A stretch of 64,000 bases of DNA from DATKCT01 sp035513055 (GTDB taxonomy: Bacteria > Verrucomicrobiota > Verrucomicrobiia > Verrucomicrobiales > DEV007). The stretch spans positions 1 to 64,000 of the forward strand of contig DATKCT010000036.1 of NCBI GenBank assembly GCA_035513055.1, given 5' to 3'. This document shows, piece after piece, positions 1 through 8,835 of the stretch (positions are counted from its first letter, which is position 1; every line of letters starts with the position of its first letter). The notes below the pieces were generated by a model. The model worked only from the letters and a program-made list of their open reading frames with translations, was not told the origin of the DNA and ran no database searches. Both the position numbers and the translations under genes were made by a program.

Positions 1-1
1 G

Positions 2-676
2 CCCGGCCCGCTCGACGTCGCCAGCGCCGAGTCCATCCGCGCCACACTTCGCGGCTATTACCTGGCCAAATCCTGGGAGGATCTCGTGCCTTGGGTCAGA
101 GAAGCCGACCTCGTCCGCCCCATGATGCAGAACTATTACAACCGGCGCCCCTTCGATCAAGGCAACCGGGACATCCAGATCCTCCAGCTCGTTCGCAGCC
201 GCTCCGGCGACCTGCCCTGTGTTTATGCCCGTGTTGTACTCCAGCCCTCGCTCGAACAAAAAAGCGTGCTCCTCTTCGAAGGCGAGAACCAATCCTATCA
301 AATTGACTGGGAAACTGATGTCGTCCATCAATTCATGGAATGGGAAGACTTTCAGGAGACGCGTCCCACGGATCCCGTTCCCTTCCGCGTCACCATCAAG
401 GAAACCGATTATTACAACTACTCATTCTCGGACGAGGACAAATTCCGGTCCTGGATCGTCTATGATCCTCAGCGCGGGGTGCGTCTTTTCGGTTACTCCG
501 AACGCGGCGGACCCGTCGACCGTGAACTCGTTGAAATCATCACTTCCAAGGGCGCCGGGCGAACCGCCGCCATCCTCAAACTGGCCTATCCGGAGGATCC
601 CGCCAATGCCGATCAAGTTCACATCACCGAGATCGGAAGCGTGAGCTGGATGATTAACTACGACGCCTTTCGTTAG
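2..676 (+). CDS. Hypothetical protein, C-terminal part (5' end outside window)
   Basis: The reading frame is open from base 2, so the gene begins left of the window; the GTG at 86 is only an internal codon. At least 224 residues are visible. They form a polar, aromatic-rich soluble domain with no transmembrane segment or known catalytic motif. The stretch before the GTG reads as ordinary protein (Ser-Ile-Arg-Ala-Thr-Leu, then Gly-Tyr-Tyr-Leu), which supports the partial call. I do not recognise the family; it resembles the lineage-restricted periplasmic or lipoprotein tails common in this phylum, but without the N-terminus localisation cannot be judged. The next gene follows about 100 bases downstream on the same strand. 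Confidence 0.6.
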   Translation, partial: PGPLDVASAESIRATLRGYYLAKSWEDLVPWVREADLVRPMMQNYYNRRPFDQGNRDIQILQLVRSRSGDLPCVYARVVLQPSLEQKSVLLFEGENQSYQIDWETDVVHQFMEWEDFQETRPTDPVPFRVTIKETDYYNYSFSDEDKFRSWIVYDPQRGVRLFGYSERGGPVDRELVEIITSKGAGRTAAILKLAYPEDPANADQVHITEIGSVSWMINYDAFR

Positions 677-779
677 CCGGCACTTCTCAGACACAGTTGG
701 ATATGCCGCGGCGCCCCCGGACCATAACCCAGCCACATCGCGCTTTCCGTCGCCGGTCCGGCTTCCCACCCCGTCGCTG

Positions 780-2606
780 ATGTCCTCTGAATCCGGTCCC
801 GCCCTCCGCGGGAAACTTCAGCGCGCCCTTTCTGAGTTCCGGCTCCTGCCGCGCGTCTTTGCTCTGGCCTGGCGCGCCTCTCCCCGGTGGACCAACCTCT
901 GGCTGGCCGTCATCCTTTTGGAAGGCGCGCTTCCCGTCGCGACCCTCTACCTGACCCGCTGGCTTGTGGACACCCTCGCCACCGGCGGGACGGCGGACCT
1001 CGTCGCAGGAACATGGTTGCCCCCATTTGCTGCCCTCGCCGCCGTCCTCGGAGCGTCCAGGATTCTCACCGCTTTCTCCGGATGGATTCGCACTGCCCAA
1101 GCGGAACGCCTCGCCGATCACATCACGGGCTTGATTCACGAAAAATCCGTCTCCGTTGACCTCGCTCAGTTCGAACACGCCGCCTTCTACGACCGTCTCT
1201 ACCGGGCCAGTTTCGAGTCGCCGGACCGCTCCGTCGCTCTTCTAGAGAACTCGGGCGGCCTCGTCCGCGGCGCCGTCACCGTCGCCGCCATGCTCGGCGT
1301 CCTCGGCAGTTATGCCTGGTGGCTTCCCCTCGCGCTGCTCGCCGCCTCCCTGCCGGCCGTCTTCGTCGTCTTCCGTTACGCCCTCGCCCAACACCAATTG
1401 TGGTTGCAAACCACTGCCGCTCAACGCCAGGCGACCTATCGCCAATGGGTCATGACCAGCGATCTTGCAGCAGCGGAAATCCGCCTTTTCGGCTTGGGAC
1501 CCTTGTTTCGCAATGCCTATCAAACCATTCGCGCCTCACTGCGCGAGAGAAAACTGCGCCTCGAAGGCCGGCACGCCCTCGCCGCCCTCACGGCAGGCGC
1601 CGCTTCCCTCTTTATCGCTGCGGCTGCCTTTGCCCTGCTCCTCGCGCGCTTCGCCCAAGGCCTCTACACTCTCGGCGATCTCGCCCTCTTCTTCCAGGCT
1701 TTCACCCGCTCGCAGGCGATTGCGGAATCCCTCGTCTCACAGACGGGTCAACTCTATCGAAACAGCCTCTACCTCAGCTCCCTCTTCGAGTTCCTCGCCC
1801 TGCGCTCCGACATCGTCACGCCCGCCTCCCCGTTGCCTCCTCCCGGCACGCTCGCTTCCGGCATCGCCTTTCGCGAAGTTGATTTTCGCTACCCGAGTTC
1901 TTCACGACTTGCCCTCGACAAGTTCTCCCTCTCGATCTCCGCCGGCTGCACGACCGCCATCCTCGGAATGAATGGCGCCGGAAAATCCACCTTGCTCAAA
2001 TTGATCTGCCGCTTCTACGACCCCGAAAGCGGCCGGGTGGAGATCGATGGCGCCGACCTGCGCCAACTCGATCTCGAGGCCTGGCGAAACCGGATCAGCG
2101 TCCTCTTCCAACAGCCTTTTCACTATCAAGCCGCCGCCGTCGACAATATCGCCTATGGCCGCCTCGAGGTCCCCGCCGGAGAGATCGCCCATGCCGCCCA
2201 GCAGGCCGCCCGCGAAGCGGGAGCCGACCGCCTTATCCAAGAACTCCCGGGAGGGTATCATGCCCAACTCGGCAAGTGGTTCGCCGAAGGGACCGAATTG
2301 AGCACCGGAGAATGGCAACGCATCGCTCTGGCCCGCGCCTTCTTCCGCAATGCTCCCGTCCTGTTGCTCGACGAACCCACCAGCGCCATGGATCCCTGGG
2401 AAGAGGCCGAGTGGCTCGATCGCTTTTACGCTTACGCCCAAGGACGCACCGCAATTCTAGTCACCCATCGCCTAACCACAGCGATGCGGGCCGATCACAT
2501 TTGCGTTCTCGACCACGGCCGCCTCATCGAAGAGGGGACCCACCTGGGGTTGCTCGCCAGCGAGGGCGCCTATGCCCGGGCCTGGAGGGGCAGGCCCGGC
2601 GCATAA
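780..2606 (+). CDS. ABC exporter, fused membrane and ATPase domains
   Basis: A 608-residue half-transporter of the type I exporter fold that would work as a homodimer. Residues about 30-340 hold the six-helix membrane domain and 360-600 the nucleotide-binding domain. Visible motifs are Walker A GMNGAGKST, signature LSTGEWQR, Walker B VLLLDEPTSAMD with the catalytic Glu, and the H-loop in LVTHRL. The LSTGE signature (instead of LSGGQ) occurs in exporters of the peptide/lantibiotic type. Substrate unknown. It stands alone: the upstream gene ends at 676 and the next gene is convergent, ending four bases after this stop. No accessory protein or peptide precursor is seen beside it. Confidence 0.9.
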   Translation: MSSESGPALRGKLQRALSEFRLLPRVFALAWRASPRWTNLWLAVILLEGALPVATLYLTRWLVDTLATGGTADLVAGTWLPPFAALAAVLGASRILTAFSGWIRTAQAERLADHITGLIHEKSVSVDLAQFEHAAFYDRLYRASFESPDRSVALLENSGGLVRGAVTVAAMLGVLGSYAWWLPLALLAASLPAVFVVFRYALAQHQLWLQTTAAQRQATYRQWVMTSDLAAAEIRLFGLGPLFRNAYQTIRASLRERKLRLEGRHALAALTAGAASLFIAAAAFALLLARFAQGLYTLGDLALFFQAFTRSQAIAESLVSQTGQLYRNSLYLSSLFEFLALRSDIVTPASPLPPPGTLASGIAFREVDFRYPSSSRLALDKFSLSISAGCTTAILGMNGAGKSTLLKLICRFYDPESGRVEIDGADLRQLDLEAWRNRISVLFQQPFHYQAAAVDNIAYGRLEVPAGEIAHAAQQAAREAGADRLIQELPGGYHAQLGKWFAEGTELSTGEWQRIALARAFFRNAPVLLLDEPTSAMDPWEEAEWLDRFYAYAQGRTAILVTHRLTTAMRADHICVLDHGRLIEEGTHLGLLASEGAYARAWRGRPGA

Positions 2607-2609
2607 GTT

Positions 2610-3656
2610 TCAATCTTTTCGCACCACGTCGGCAATCACGGGACGATGCTCCCATCGCTCTGAATCGGCCGTGCCGCAGCCGAGCACTTCCCATTCGTCG
2701 CTTACCAAAATGCGGTCCAGTCGCAGCCAGGGTGCCACCAGCGCCCACCAACCCTGCTGATCCCCGGGAAAGGTATCGCCGTGCCCCTGTCCCGCCGCCA
2801 CGTGAGCGTCCCGCAACAATCCGGAGAACGGCCGTTCCATGGCCCCGAAAGGCGGCGCATTGAAATCTCCCGCCACAATCACGGGAAACTTTTCCTCGGC
2901 CACCCGGTGCGCCAAGGCCTGCCCGGCTTTGATCCGCCAATCCCAGTGAGCGTTCTCGTCACCGGTCCATTGTCCGCCACCCTCACCGCCCATCCACCGG
3001 ACCCGGCCGCCCGTGAGCCGGTCCATTCCTCCGTTCAATTGGTTCCGAGGGGTGGGCATATGCACTGCATAAACGGCGAAGCGTCGCCGGGCATCCTCGA
3101 GGACGAACCGGCCGGCCATGTTCTTGCGACCGCGATGCCGGGCGTCTTCGGGCAGCGGAAGCAAGTCCCCGGAAACAATTGGAAACCGGCTGAAACACGC
3201 AAACTCTCCGGCCCGCTTCTCGTGAGGATAATCCAGTTTCCCCCGCCAGTAGTCCTGGACGACGACCACGTCCGGACGGTACACGCCGACGACCTCACCG
3301 ATCGAGGGCGCCTCGTTCTCCCCACAATTCCAAGTCAGAATGCGCAGCTCCCGCGACTGTTCCGGACGCGCCGGAACCAGCCCCGGACCAAAGCGGAAAT
3401 CCTGAAAATACCACAGCGCCGACAGAAGCAACCCGGCAAGAGCAGCCGGCCAGGAGCGCCCGATCAACACGGACACCAGAAACACCGGCGCCCACACGGC
3501 CAAAGCCGGCGCGGTCGGCACGTAGAGCAAGGTCGCCATCCTCCAGTCCAGGCGTTCCGCGCGGTCTAACCACAACGCCGCCGCCCACAAGAGTATCATC
3601 GCCGCCACAGGCAGCCAAGCCACGAGCCGCCGCAAGAACGTCAGGAAAGCCCTCAA
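2610..3656 (-). CDS. Endonuclease/exonuclease/phosphatase (EEP) family membrane protein
   Basis: A roughly 348-residue protein. The first 105 residues hold about three hydrophobic helices; the rest is an EEP phosphodiesterase domain, placing the catalytic part outside or at the membrane. Landmarks: LTWNCGE at the domain start, VVVVQDYW where the family usually has a Glu, YAVHMPTPRN with its His, VIVAGDFNAPP (the GDFN metal/substrate loop), LDRILVSDEW and HRPVIADV near the end. Substrate cannot be told; EEP enzymes cleave nucleic acids, phospholipids or inositol phosphates. The frame is open to an ATG at 3782, but that start lies inside the upstream gene. The TTG at 3656, after an AGAGGG stretch, is preferred because it follows that gene's stop by 28 bases. 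Confidence 0.8.
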   Translation of the reverse strand: MRAFLTFLRRLVAWLPVAAMILLWAAALWLDRAERLDWRMATLLYVPTAPALAVWAPVFLVSVLIGRSWPAALAGLLLSALWYFQDFRFGPGLVPARPEQSRELRILTWNCGENEAPSIGEVVGVYRPDVVVVQDYWRGKLDYPHEKRAGEFACFSRFPIVSGDLLPLPEDARHRGRKNMAGRFVLEDARRRFAVYAVHMPTPRNQLNGGMDRLTGGRVRWMGGEGGGQWTGDENAHWDWRIKAGQALAHRVAEEKFPVIVAGDFNAPPFGAMERPFSGLLRDAHVAAGQGHGDTFPGDQQGWWALVAPWLRLDRILVSDEWEVLGCGTADSERWEHRPVIADVVRKD

Positions 3657-3684
3657 TGACAGGCGCCCTCTGCGAAGCTGTCGC

Positions 3685-4737
3685 TCATTCGTCCGCGCGC
3701 GCCCCTTGACCTTCCGCCAACCGTCGCACCCGGTAATAACGCGCCATCGCGTCCGGCATCGGGTCCACAAACACGCCCTCAAGGGCGCCTGCCCCCACGG
3801 TCACCAGAGAATCCGGAAGGTCATCCCGCCAGTCCAAGAGTTCTGGGCTGTGCTCGACCCGAAATACTTCCCCGCCCTGGGCCGGCCAAGTCAGCCGCAC
3901 GTCCCCGTTTTCCAACCGCTCAATCGAGCGCACCGCAAATACTTCTCCTCCTTCACCCGGTCCGGTCGCAGTCACCCGCCATTCGTCGAAATAGAGAAGG
4001 TTGTCCCCCGGCAGCAATTCGTTGAACAACTCCCATTCGGCCGCGAAATCCCCGAGGTCCAGATCCTGCACCCCTGCATGCAAGACCTCGTCCGTGAACA
4101 GATCTTCGCCATCGAAAGTCACCGACCACCGGTTCGCCGCAAAGTCCAGGGTGATCTCGAGTTCATGCACGACGCCATGCTGAAATGCTATGAACAGATC
4201 ATTGTAATCCTCTCCGTCGTAGCGCCACAACCCGAAAAATTCCTCGGTGTTGTCCAGCACCACTGCCGCCAGCAATTCCTCCGTCTCATTATACAGAGAA
4301 AAGAAAAATGAGTCGTAGCGGCCGTTTGAGGAATCCTCGACCAGGAATCGCAGCGACCAATGCACTTCCGGCGTTCCGCTCGCCACCGGGTCGTAACTGA
4401 GCGGACGATAAACCGACACCCAATCGGTACTCGGGTTCCCGTCTCCCACGAAACCGCTGCGGCCCAAGCCCGGCATGACGCCTTCGGCGATTCCGTGAAC
4501 GCCTTCTCCCGGGTTGGTGGTCAGCCAACCCTCATTGGGCGCCAGCATGTCCAAGCCAACGGGAAACTCCGAGAAATCGGTCCCATACAACACCGTTTCC
4601 TGGGCGCCGGCCGCCCCGGTCGAAACCAACCCCGCCGCCGCCGACAGCAAGACGATTCCCGCACTGGCCAGTCTCCGGCGGAAAGCCGATAGTCTCCCTA
4701 CCGCGATCCCGGCTCCCAAAGATAGATCATCAGCCAT
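3685..4737 (-). CDS. Secreted protein with lectin/LamG-like fold and C-terminal YRV module
   Basis: A 350-residue exported protein. An Arg-rich N-region is followed by a hydrophobic stretch and an AGA signal-peptidase-like site near residue 45. The mature part starts TVLYGTDFSEFPVG, the usual opening of secreted jelly-roll proteins of this phylum, and is rich in Trp, Asp and Phe, as in carbohydrate-binding folds. The last 80 residues read GDVRLTWPAQGGEVFRVEHS to ARYYRVRRL, a Fn3-like module common at the ends of verrucomicrobial secreted proteins. No catalytic residues are evident. It is co-directional with the EEP gene and could share a transcript. Its start overlaps the end of the decayed methyltransferase piece. 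Confidence 0.65.
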   Translation of the reverse strand: MADDLSLGAGIAVGRLSAFRRRLASAGIVLLSAAAGLVSTGAAGAQETVLYGTDFSEFPVGLDMLAPNEGWLTTNPGEGVHGIAEGVMPGLGRSGFVGDGNPSTDWVSVYRPLSYDPVASGTPEVHWSLRFLVEDSSNGRYDSFFFSLYNETEELLAAVVLDNTEEFFGLWRYDGEDYNDLFIAFQHGVVHELEITLDFAANRWSVTFDGEDLFTDEVLHAGVQDLDLGDFAAEWELFNELLPGDNLLYFDEWRVTATGPGEGGEVFAVRSIERLENGDVRLTWPAQGGEVFRVEHSPELLDWRDDLPDSLVTVGAGALEGVFVDPMPDAMARYYRVRRLAEGQGARADE

Positions 4738-5552
4738 CGGCGACCTTACCTCGCCCCGGACGGGAACTCAAGCTCTGCCCGCGCCCCCACCGCGCACTGA
4801 TTCCAATAGATTGGAGTCGTAGTAGGCCGGCGTCATCGGGCATCACGTTCCTCCGAGATGATCTGGCTGGGGTCGGTCCCGCCGGTGAAAGCATGAGTCT
4901 GATCCACACCTGCCGTCTCAACGGGTTCAACCAATCGTGAAAGAACAACCAGCCCCCTTCTTTTACCCACGGCGCCGCCGCCAGCGCGGCATCGACTCGT
5001 GCCCGGCCATCGACGATCACTGCATCGAACAGGAGGCCTATCTTTGAGGGAACCGCCAAATAGGAAGTGAACTGCCCAGGCCGGGCCGCGCTGAATGGTT
5101 CGTGGGGAAACTCCGGTCTGCGCCAGTGCAGAGAGAGGTTCCTTGGTGCAGCCTCGATAACCTTGGCTGCCCACTTCGGATCGTGCTCGACGCAGTGCAA
5201 CTGCATGTCTGCTTAATGCCTCACAGGTGGCTTCATACCAATCCAAGCGCTGAAACCAAACATCTGCATCGAACCATCCCAATGCGTCGAACTCCGCTGG
5301 CACGATCCTCTCGGTCAGATTAACCAGATTCTCCTTGTGCCACATGGTATGCTGCCGTTCGGTGCGCAACTGCAGGACATTCGGGAACTGCCTAGGGAAA
5401 AGGAACGGGGAATCCTCGTAAGCCAGTTCCGCCACGTAAAAAGCAACGCGTTCGGCTTCCATCTGCCGGAGAAACCGGAGCAAGTTACGTTTAAGCATCC
5501 GGTGTCCCGCAGGATTGAAATACACCGTGATGACGGCCATGTTCACGCCCAC
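4730..5552 (-). pseudogene. Chimeric remnant: glycosyltransferase N-terminus joined to methyltransferase C-terminus
   Basis: The first 110 codons (from 5552) read as the start of a small glycosyltransferase: MAVITVYFNPAGHRMLKRN, then WHKENLVNL and a DxD-like WFDADVWF. Near 5215 meaning stops in that frame and moves to another frame, which reads LHCVEHDPKWAAKVIE, then FDAVIVDGRARVDAALA, WVKEGGWLFFHDW. That is the second half of a class I SAM methyltransferase of the type found in surface-glycan clusters; its SAM-binding first half is missing and a TAA lies just upstream of its first ATG. The simplest reading is a deletion joining two neighbouring glycan genes out of frame. Either ORF alone (4833-5552 or 4730-5206) could still be translated, but neither makes a complete enzyme. 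Confidence 0.65.
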
Positions 5553-6562
5553 CCCCCATGCTTCACCTTGGTGAGCCGGGAACCAGTCTGATCCCAGACC
5601 TGCACCTCGACAGATTCTAGGGACGCCGAGGGGTGCCGATCCAAGTTTTCGGCGGCGGCTCGCATGTGGTCGTTCAGACTCATGCCCGGGATGTGACCTG
5701 CGCGCAGCCCCATTCGTTCCTCATTCCCGTGCAGGACGCCCGGCAAACCGTGATAGGGTAGGGAGAGCAGCGCCACCCCATCGTGCCGCATGGCCTCCAC
5801 CATGAGCATCTGGTCGTCCGCCCCGTAATGACGAAGGTCCACATGATAACCTGGCGTTCTGCGGTAAAGCCAGGCCGGCAATAGCACTCGCCCATAACTA
5901 CCGTCCCATGTACGGTTGCTCGGTTGATGTGCTACATAGGGTTGATGCTCGGCCGCCGTTTGCACCAGCACCGCGAAGTTTCGAGCGGATACCGTGTTAT
6001 CTGCATCAAGATTAAAGACGTGTTTGCCATACTCGCTGCGCTCAATACATTCCGCATCGTCCTGTAATCCACAAGGGAGACCCGACGGAAAATGAATGAT
6101 CTCGCTCTGCGAGTTTCCCCAGATCGTATACTCCACATCCACCGGCAGGAGCATCGATCGAGCTGAGGTCGGAACGAAGGTAAGCATCCTGTGCTTAACC
6201 AACCGCGAATAGACCGCCACCTTTAAAAACAGCTCATCGAACCCGTACTCCGGCCAACAGGCTCCCTTAAGTGGCTTAGAGGCGCAGCCGGGGAGTTCAG
6301 CATTCCCAGCGATGCTTCCCCTTTGCCGGTGCCAAATGAAGGCAGCGGCCAGAGTGGCCGGATCAATTAAACCGCCCCGTGCCCCCAATTGCCCGCCCAG
6401 AATCGGACTGTAGCTAACTTCAGGCTTGTTGTCCTGCGGATTGAATCTTTCCGCGACTACCACGTGATCGAGACATTCCTGCCGCTCGCGCTCCGGGGCA
6501 TCCACCAAGAACTCCTCGACCAGGTCCTCGTCGAGCACTGGAAAAATGTCTGTCCAACTCAT
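5543..6562 (-). CDS. Glycosyltransferase-like protein with IFPV N-terminal segment
   Basis: A 339-residue protein. The start, SWTDIFPVLDEDLVEEFL, resembles a short N-terminal module I know from glycan-cluster proteins whose second half is a GT-A glycosyltransferase. The middle has FNLDADNTVSARN, a DxD-type metal/sugar-nucleotide site, followed by YGADDQMLMVEAMR, matching the acidic acceptor-side motif of GT-A enzymes. No membrane segment is seen. The ATG overlaps the stop of the broken GTPase upstream and its stop overlaps the next start by 10 bases, so the three were once one operon. The frame is intact, but both neighbours are decayed, so it may be a non-functional survivor. Donor and acceptor unknown. 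Confidence 0.55.
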   Translation of the reverse strand: MSWTDIFPVLDEDLVEEFLVDAPERERQECLDHVVVAERFNPQDNKPEVSYSPILGGQLGARGGLIDPATLAAAFIWHRQRGSIAGNAELPGCASKPLKGACWPEYGFDELFLKVAVYSRLVKHRMLTFVPTSARSMLLPVDVEYTIWGNSQSEIIHFPSGLPCGLQDDAECIERSEYGKHVFNLDADNTVSARNFAVLVQTAAEHQPYVAHQPSNRTWDGSYGRVLLPAWLYRRTPGYHVDLRHYGADDQMLMVEAMRHDGVALLSLPYHGLPGVLHGNEERMGLRAGHIPGMSLNDHMRAAAENLDRHPSASLESVEVQVWDQTGSRLTKVKHGGWA

Positions 6563-7159
6563 CGAAGGATGACACTACACTGCAGCCAGGAGTCGAAGCC
6601 GCTCCCACCCTTGACGGAAATCTCGAATACCTGCATCCCTGGAAACCGTTGATCCAAGTAGCCACCTGCCCAGGATCGCTCCTCATCATTCGACCGTTCT
6701 ACCTGATTCATCACAACCTCCTCAGCCTCCAGGATTTGTTCACGTCTGCGCCAACCATCTGAAGGTCCTCCATCGTAGTGCTGACGCAACGGCAGTCATC
6801 CCATTCCGGCGACTCACCACCGGCTCCGCCAGGAACCAACCGGGCAGGTGACGGCTCTTCCGTCCCTCGATGGACCATAAGGGGGTACCCAGCCGGCACC
6901 AGAAGCAGCCTCCCGGACGTTTCCCCGCAAGGACGACGCCGGGGCACTGGGTCGACGCCGCGTCGACAAGCTCCCTTCGCTGATCGTTGACTATCAAAGC
7001 GGACCGTCCGCCAGCCCGCCGCGTCGATGGCGCAATCCGGGTCAGCGAGGTCGTCTTTCCTGAAGACACATAGCCGCCTCCGAGCAAATCCCAGAGCCGA
7101 TGGCCGCTGGGAGGAGCAAAGAAAATCATAAAAAAGCCTTGCCACGAAAAAAAATGCAA
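6559..7159 (-). pseudogene. Decayed CobW/COG0523-family GTPase
   Basis: Two frames together spell a shortened CobW-type metallochaperone GTPase. From 7159: MIFFAPPSG, a P-loop region GGGYVSSGKTTSL, the ALIVNDQRRELVDAA strand, the metal-site loop GGCFWCRL (the family has CxCC), then WFLAEPVVS, equivalent to the family's LAEPVGS. The frame at 6789-6559 supplies the next part: EEVVMNQVERSNDEER where an NKxD guanine motif should be, and FEISVKGGSGFDSWLQ, equivalent to the VSARTGxG..W segment. Most sequence between the metal loop and LAEPV is missing, the NKxD is lost, and the C-terminal domain is absent. A frameshift between about 6740 and 6790 separates the pieces. The enzyme cannot be functional. 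Confidence 0.7.
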
Positions 7160-7232
7160 GGCTTGCTTCCCATTCGAACTCCGTTCCGGAAGAGGTTACT
7201 TGAATCAGTTGGCGTAGACTTACCAAGATCGT

Positions 7233-8027
7233 GTGGTGCGTAGCATATCCATCAGCATTCCGATAATTGGTCTCTTAGGGATCGTCTTGATATTCTGTCT
7301 CGTTCGTTTTAGGAGCCAGACGGCCAGTGGGCTTCCAGCACCCGATGGCGGAACGCTACCTAAACCAAACATATCCTTCACTGAGGCTGCCACAAAGCGT
7401 TCTCATCCTGACGATCAGGTCTTCTCGCCCTCTCTGAGCGAAAATTCCGGCGACGCCGGGCCGGATGCCGTGGGAGTCGATCCCGAAGATATCCCCTCGA
7501 TAACCGATCGCGAGAAACTACTCGAAATTGGATTCATGTGGACCGAAGCGAACTCGGACAGGCTCCAGGAAAAGTTCAATTTCTCAGACAGCGATCTCAC
7601 CTATGTCAAAGACCAAGCCAGCCACCTAGCAACGTCAATAATCTCACTTGCAAAGAGCAATTTGCGGGAGGACTATTTCCGGCATAGGCCGGAGAAAGGC
7701 GTTTATGCGTACCGGCTACCTGCATTTAAGGGGCGTGCGGAGCGAAATCGAGACCTCGTGGAGGCACTTTCTCAACGATTTGGAGCTGCAAAGGGCGAAA
7801 GGATTGCAAGTATGATCTTAGGGGACCGTGAACGGCTGCCTCCCTTTAGGGTTCTTGGCGAATATGAATTGCTCTTTCGCTTGCAGCTAACTAATATCGG
7901 GGATTACGAATGGGTCACTGAGCGGTACAATCCTGTGACCGGAGCGCTTGTGAATTCCGGTGAAGGTGGCACGTTCGAGGGTTTCCTGCCAAATCATGGA
8001 CCAATCGTCAGCCTTCCAGGACTCTAA
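7233..8027 (+). CDS. Membrane-anchored hypothetical protein, paralog A of a tandem pair
   Basis: A 264-residue protein starting at GTG 7233 (a second GTG follows at once). Residues 5-25 are a single hydrophobic anchor, then a Pro/Ser/Asp-rich linker to about residue 85, then a compact alpha-rich domain. Within it, the segment from SDSDLTYVKDQASHLATSI through FRVLGEYELLFRLQL can be aligned by eye with the next gene, where GLTKEQALAVQAAYTGFL and PGWGEYELRLQVK take those places. Family not recognised. The two genes are four bases apart and surely cotranscribed. The region is more AT-rich than the flanks and lies between a decayed operon and a TA locus, suggesting acquired DNA. Confidence 0.6.
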   Translation: MVRSISISIPIIGLLGIVLIFCLVRFRSQTASGLPAPDGGTLPKPNISFTEAATKRSHPDDQVFSPSLSENSGDAGPDAVGVDPEDIPSITDREKLLEIGFMWTEANSDRLQEKFNFSDSDLTYVKDQASHLATSIISLAKSNLREDYFRHRPEKGVYAYRLPAFKGRAERNRDLVEALSQRFGAAKGERIASMILGDRERLPPFRVLGEYELLFRLQLTNIGDYEWVTERYNPVTGALVNSGEGGTFEGFLPNHGPIVSLPGL

Positions 8028-8031
8028 TCTC

Positions 8032-8820
8032 ATGCGAAGGCCGATACCACTCCTGGTTCTGACTGTATTTCTAGCGAGCGTTTGCCTGTTTTTCTTTGTG
8101 CTGCCAAAACGGGCGCACGAAGACAGGCTAGAAAACGGCGCCGGCCACGCGCACACCTCAACCGATGGATCAACTCGTGCCAGGGTAATTGCACCGACCC
8201 TGTTGGGAACAACCCGTTCAATGGCGGACCCTCCTCATTACGAACGGGAGCCCCTCGATGATAATTCGCCTTTCTTTCGAACTGATGGAATTCTGTCCTA
8301 TCGTGTCGTCGACGCTATGGGCCTGACTAAAGAGCAGGCATTGGCGGTACAAGCTGCGTACACTGGGTTTTTGGACGAGATCGCGGCTCTCGCAACGGAG
8401 CGCCTCACGATTGATTATGAGAACTTCGATCAAGATTTGGGGGTTACCGCATTTGTAATCGGTGCCTTTGGCGATAAAGTTGAATCCGCCTTTTCGAGTT
8501 TGAGAGATTCGCTCGCGCACACGCTCGGTAACGAAACTTCCGAAAGCTTTTGTGAGTCGATTCGAAAGAACGACTCCTATCCGGGCTGGGGAGAATATGA
8601 ACTTCGACTTCAAGTCAAGGAGGCATGGGACGAACCGGCGGCTGCTCTGATCGATATTGACATAGTAGATGAACACGGAAACATCATCGAGCATATAGAT
8701 CAGGGATATGAAGCACGCCCGGGGATATTTCAGCAGCAAGGCGTGATGCACAAGATTTTCGAGATTACAGACCCTGACGCTACCATCTTTGGATCGCAAT
8801 CTTCGACCGAGTCGAATTAG
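8032..8820 (+). CDS. Membrane-anchored hypothetical protein, paralog B of a tandem pair
   Basis: About 262 residues from ATG 8032; the frame is open to 7960, but that start would lie inside the preceding gene. Residues 3-24 (RRPIPLLVLTVFLASVCLFF) are a membrane anchor, followed by a polar linker and a domain with the layout of the preceding gene: an acidic helix-forming stretch, an ALATERL segment in the position of ISLAKSNL, and the shared GEYEL.LRLQ motif near residue 190. The C-terminal 60 residues are unique. Function unknown. A TAG stop ends it; the same frame then continues directly into the secretin-like fragment downstream. Confidence 0.6.
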   Translation: MRRPIPLLVLTVFLASVCLFFFVLPKRAHEDRLENGAGHAHTSTDGSTRARVIAPTLLGTTRSMADPPHYEREPLDDNSPFFRTDGILSYRVVDAMGLTKEQALAVQAAYTGFLDEIAALATERLTIDYENFDQDLGVTAFVIGAFGDKVESAFSSLRDSLAHTLGNETSESFCESIRKNDSYPGWGEYELRLQVKEAWDEPAAALIDIDIVDEHGNIIEHIDQGYEARPGIFQQQGVMHKIFEITDPDATIFGSQSSTESN

Positions 8821-8835
8821 GATGCAGGGCGCTCA

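Noticed and set aside
6711..7226. 171-codon ORF overlapping the GTPase remnant
   Set aside because: Recognisable GTPase motifs lie in the other frame (6740-7159); this one is a shadow.
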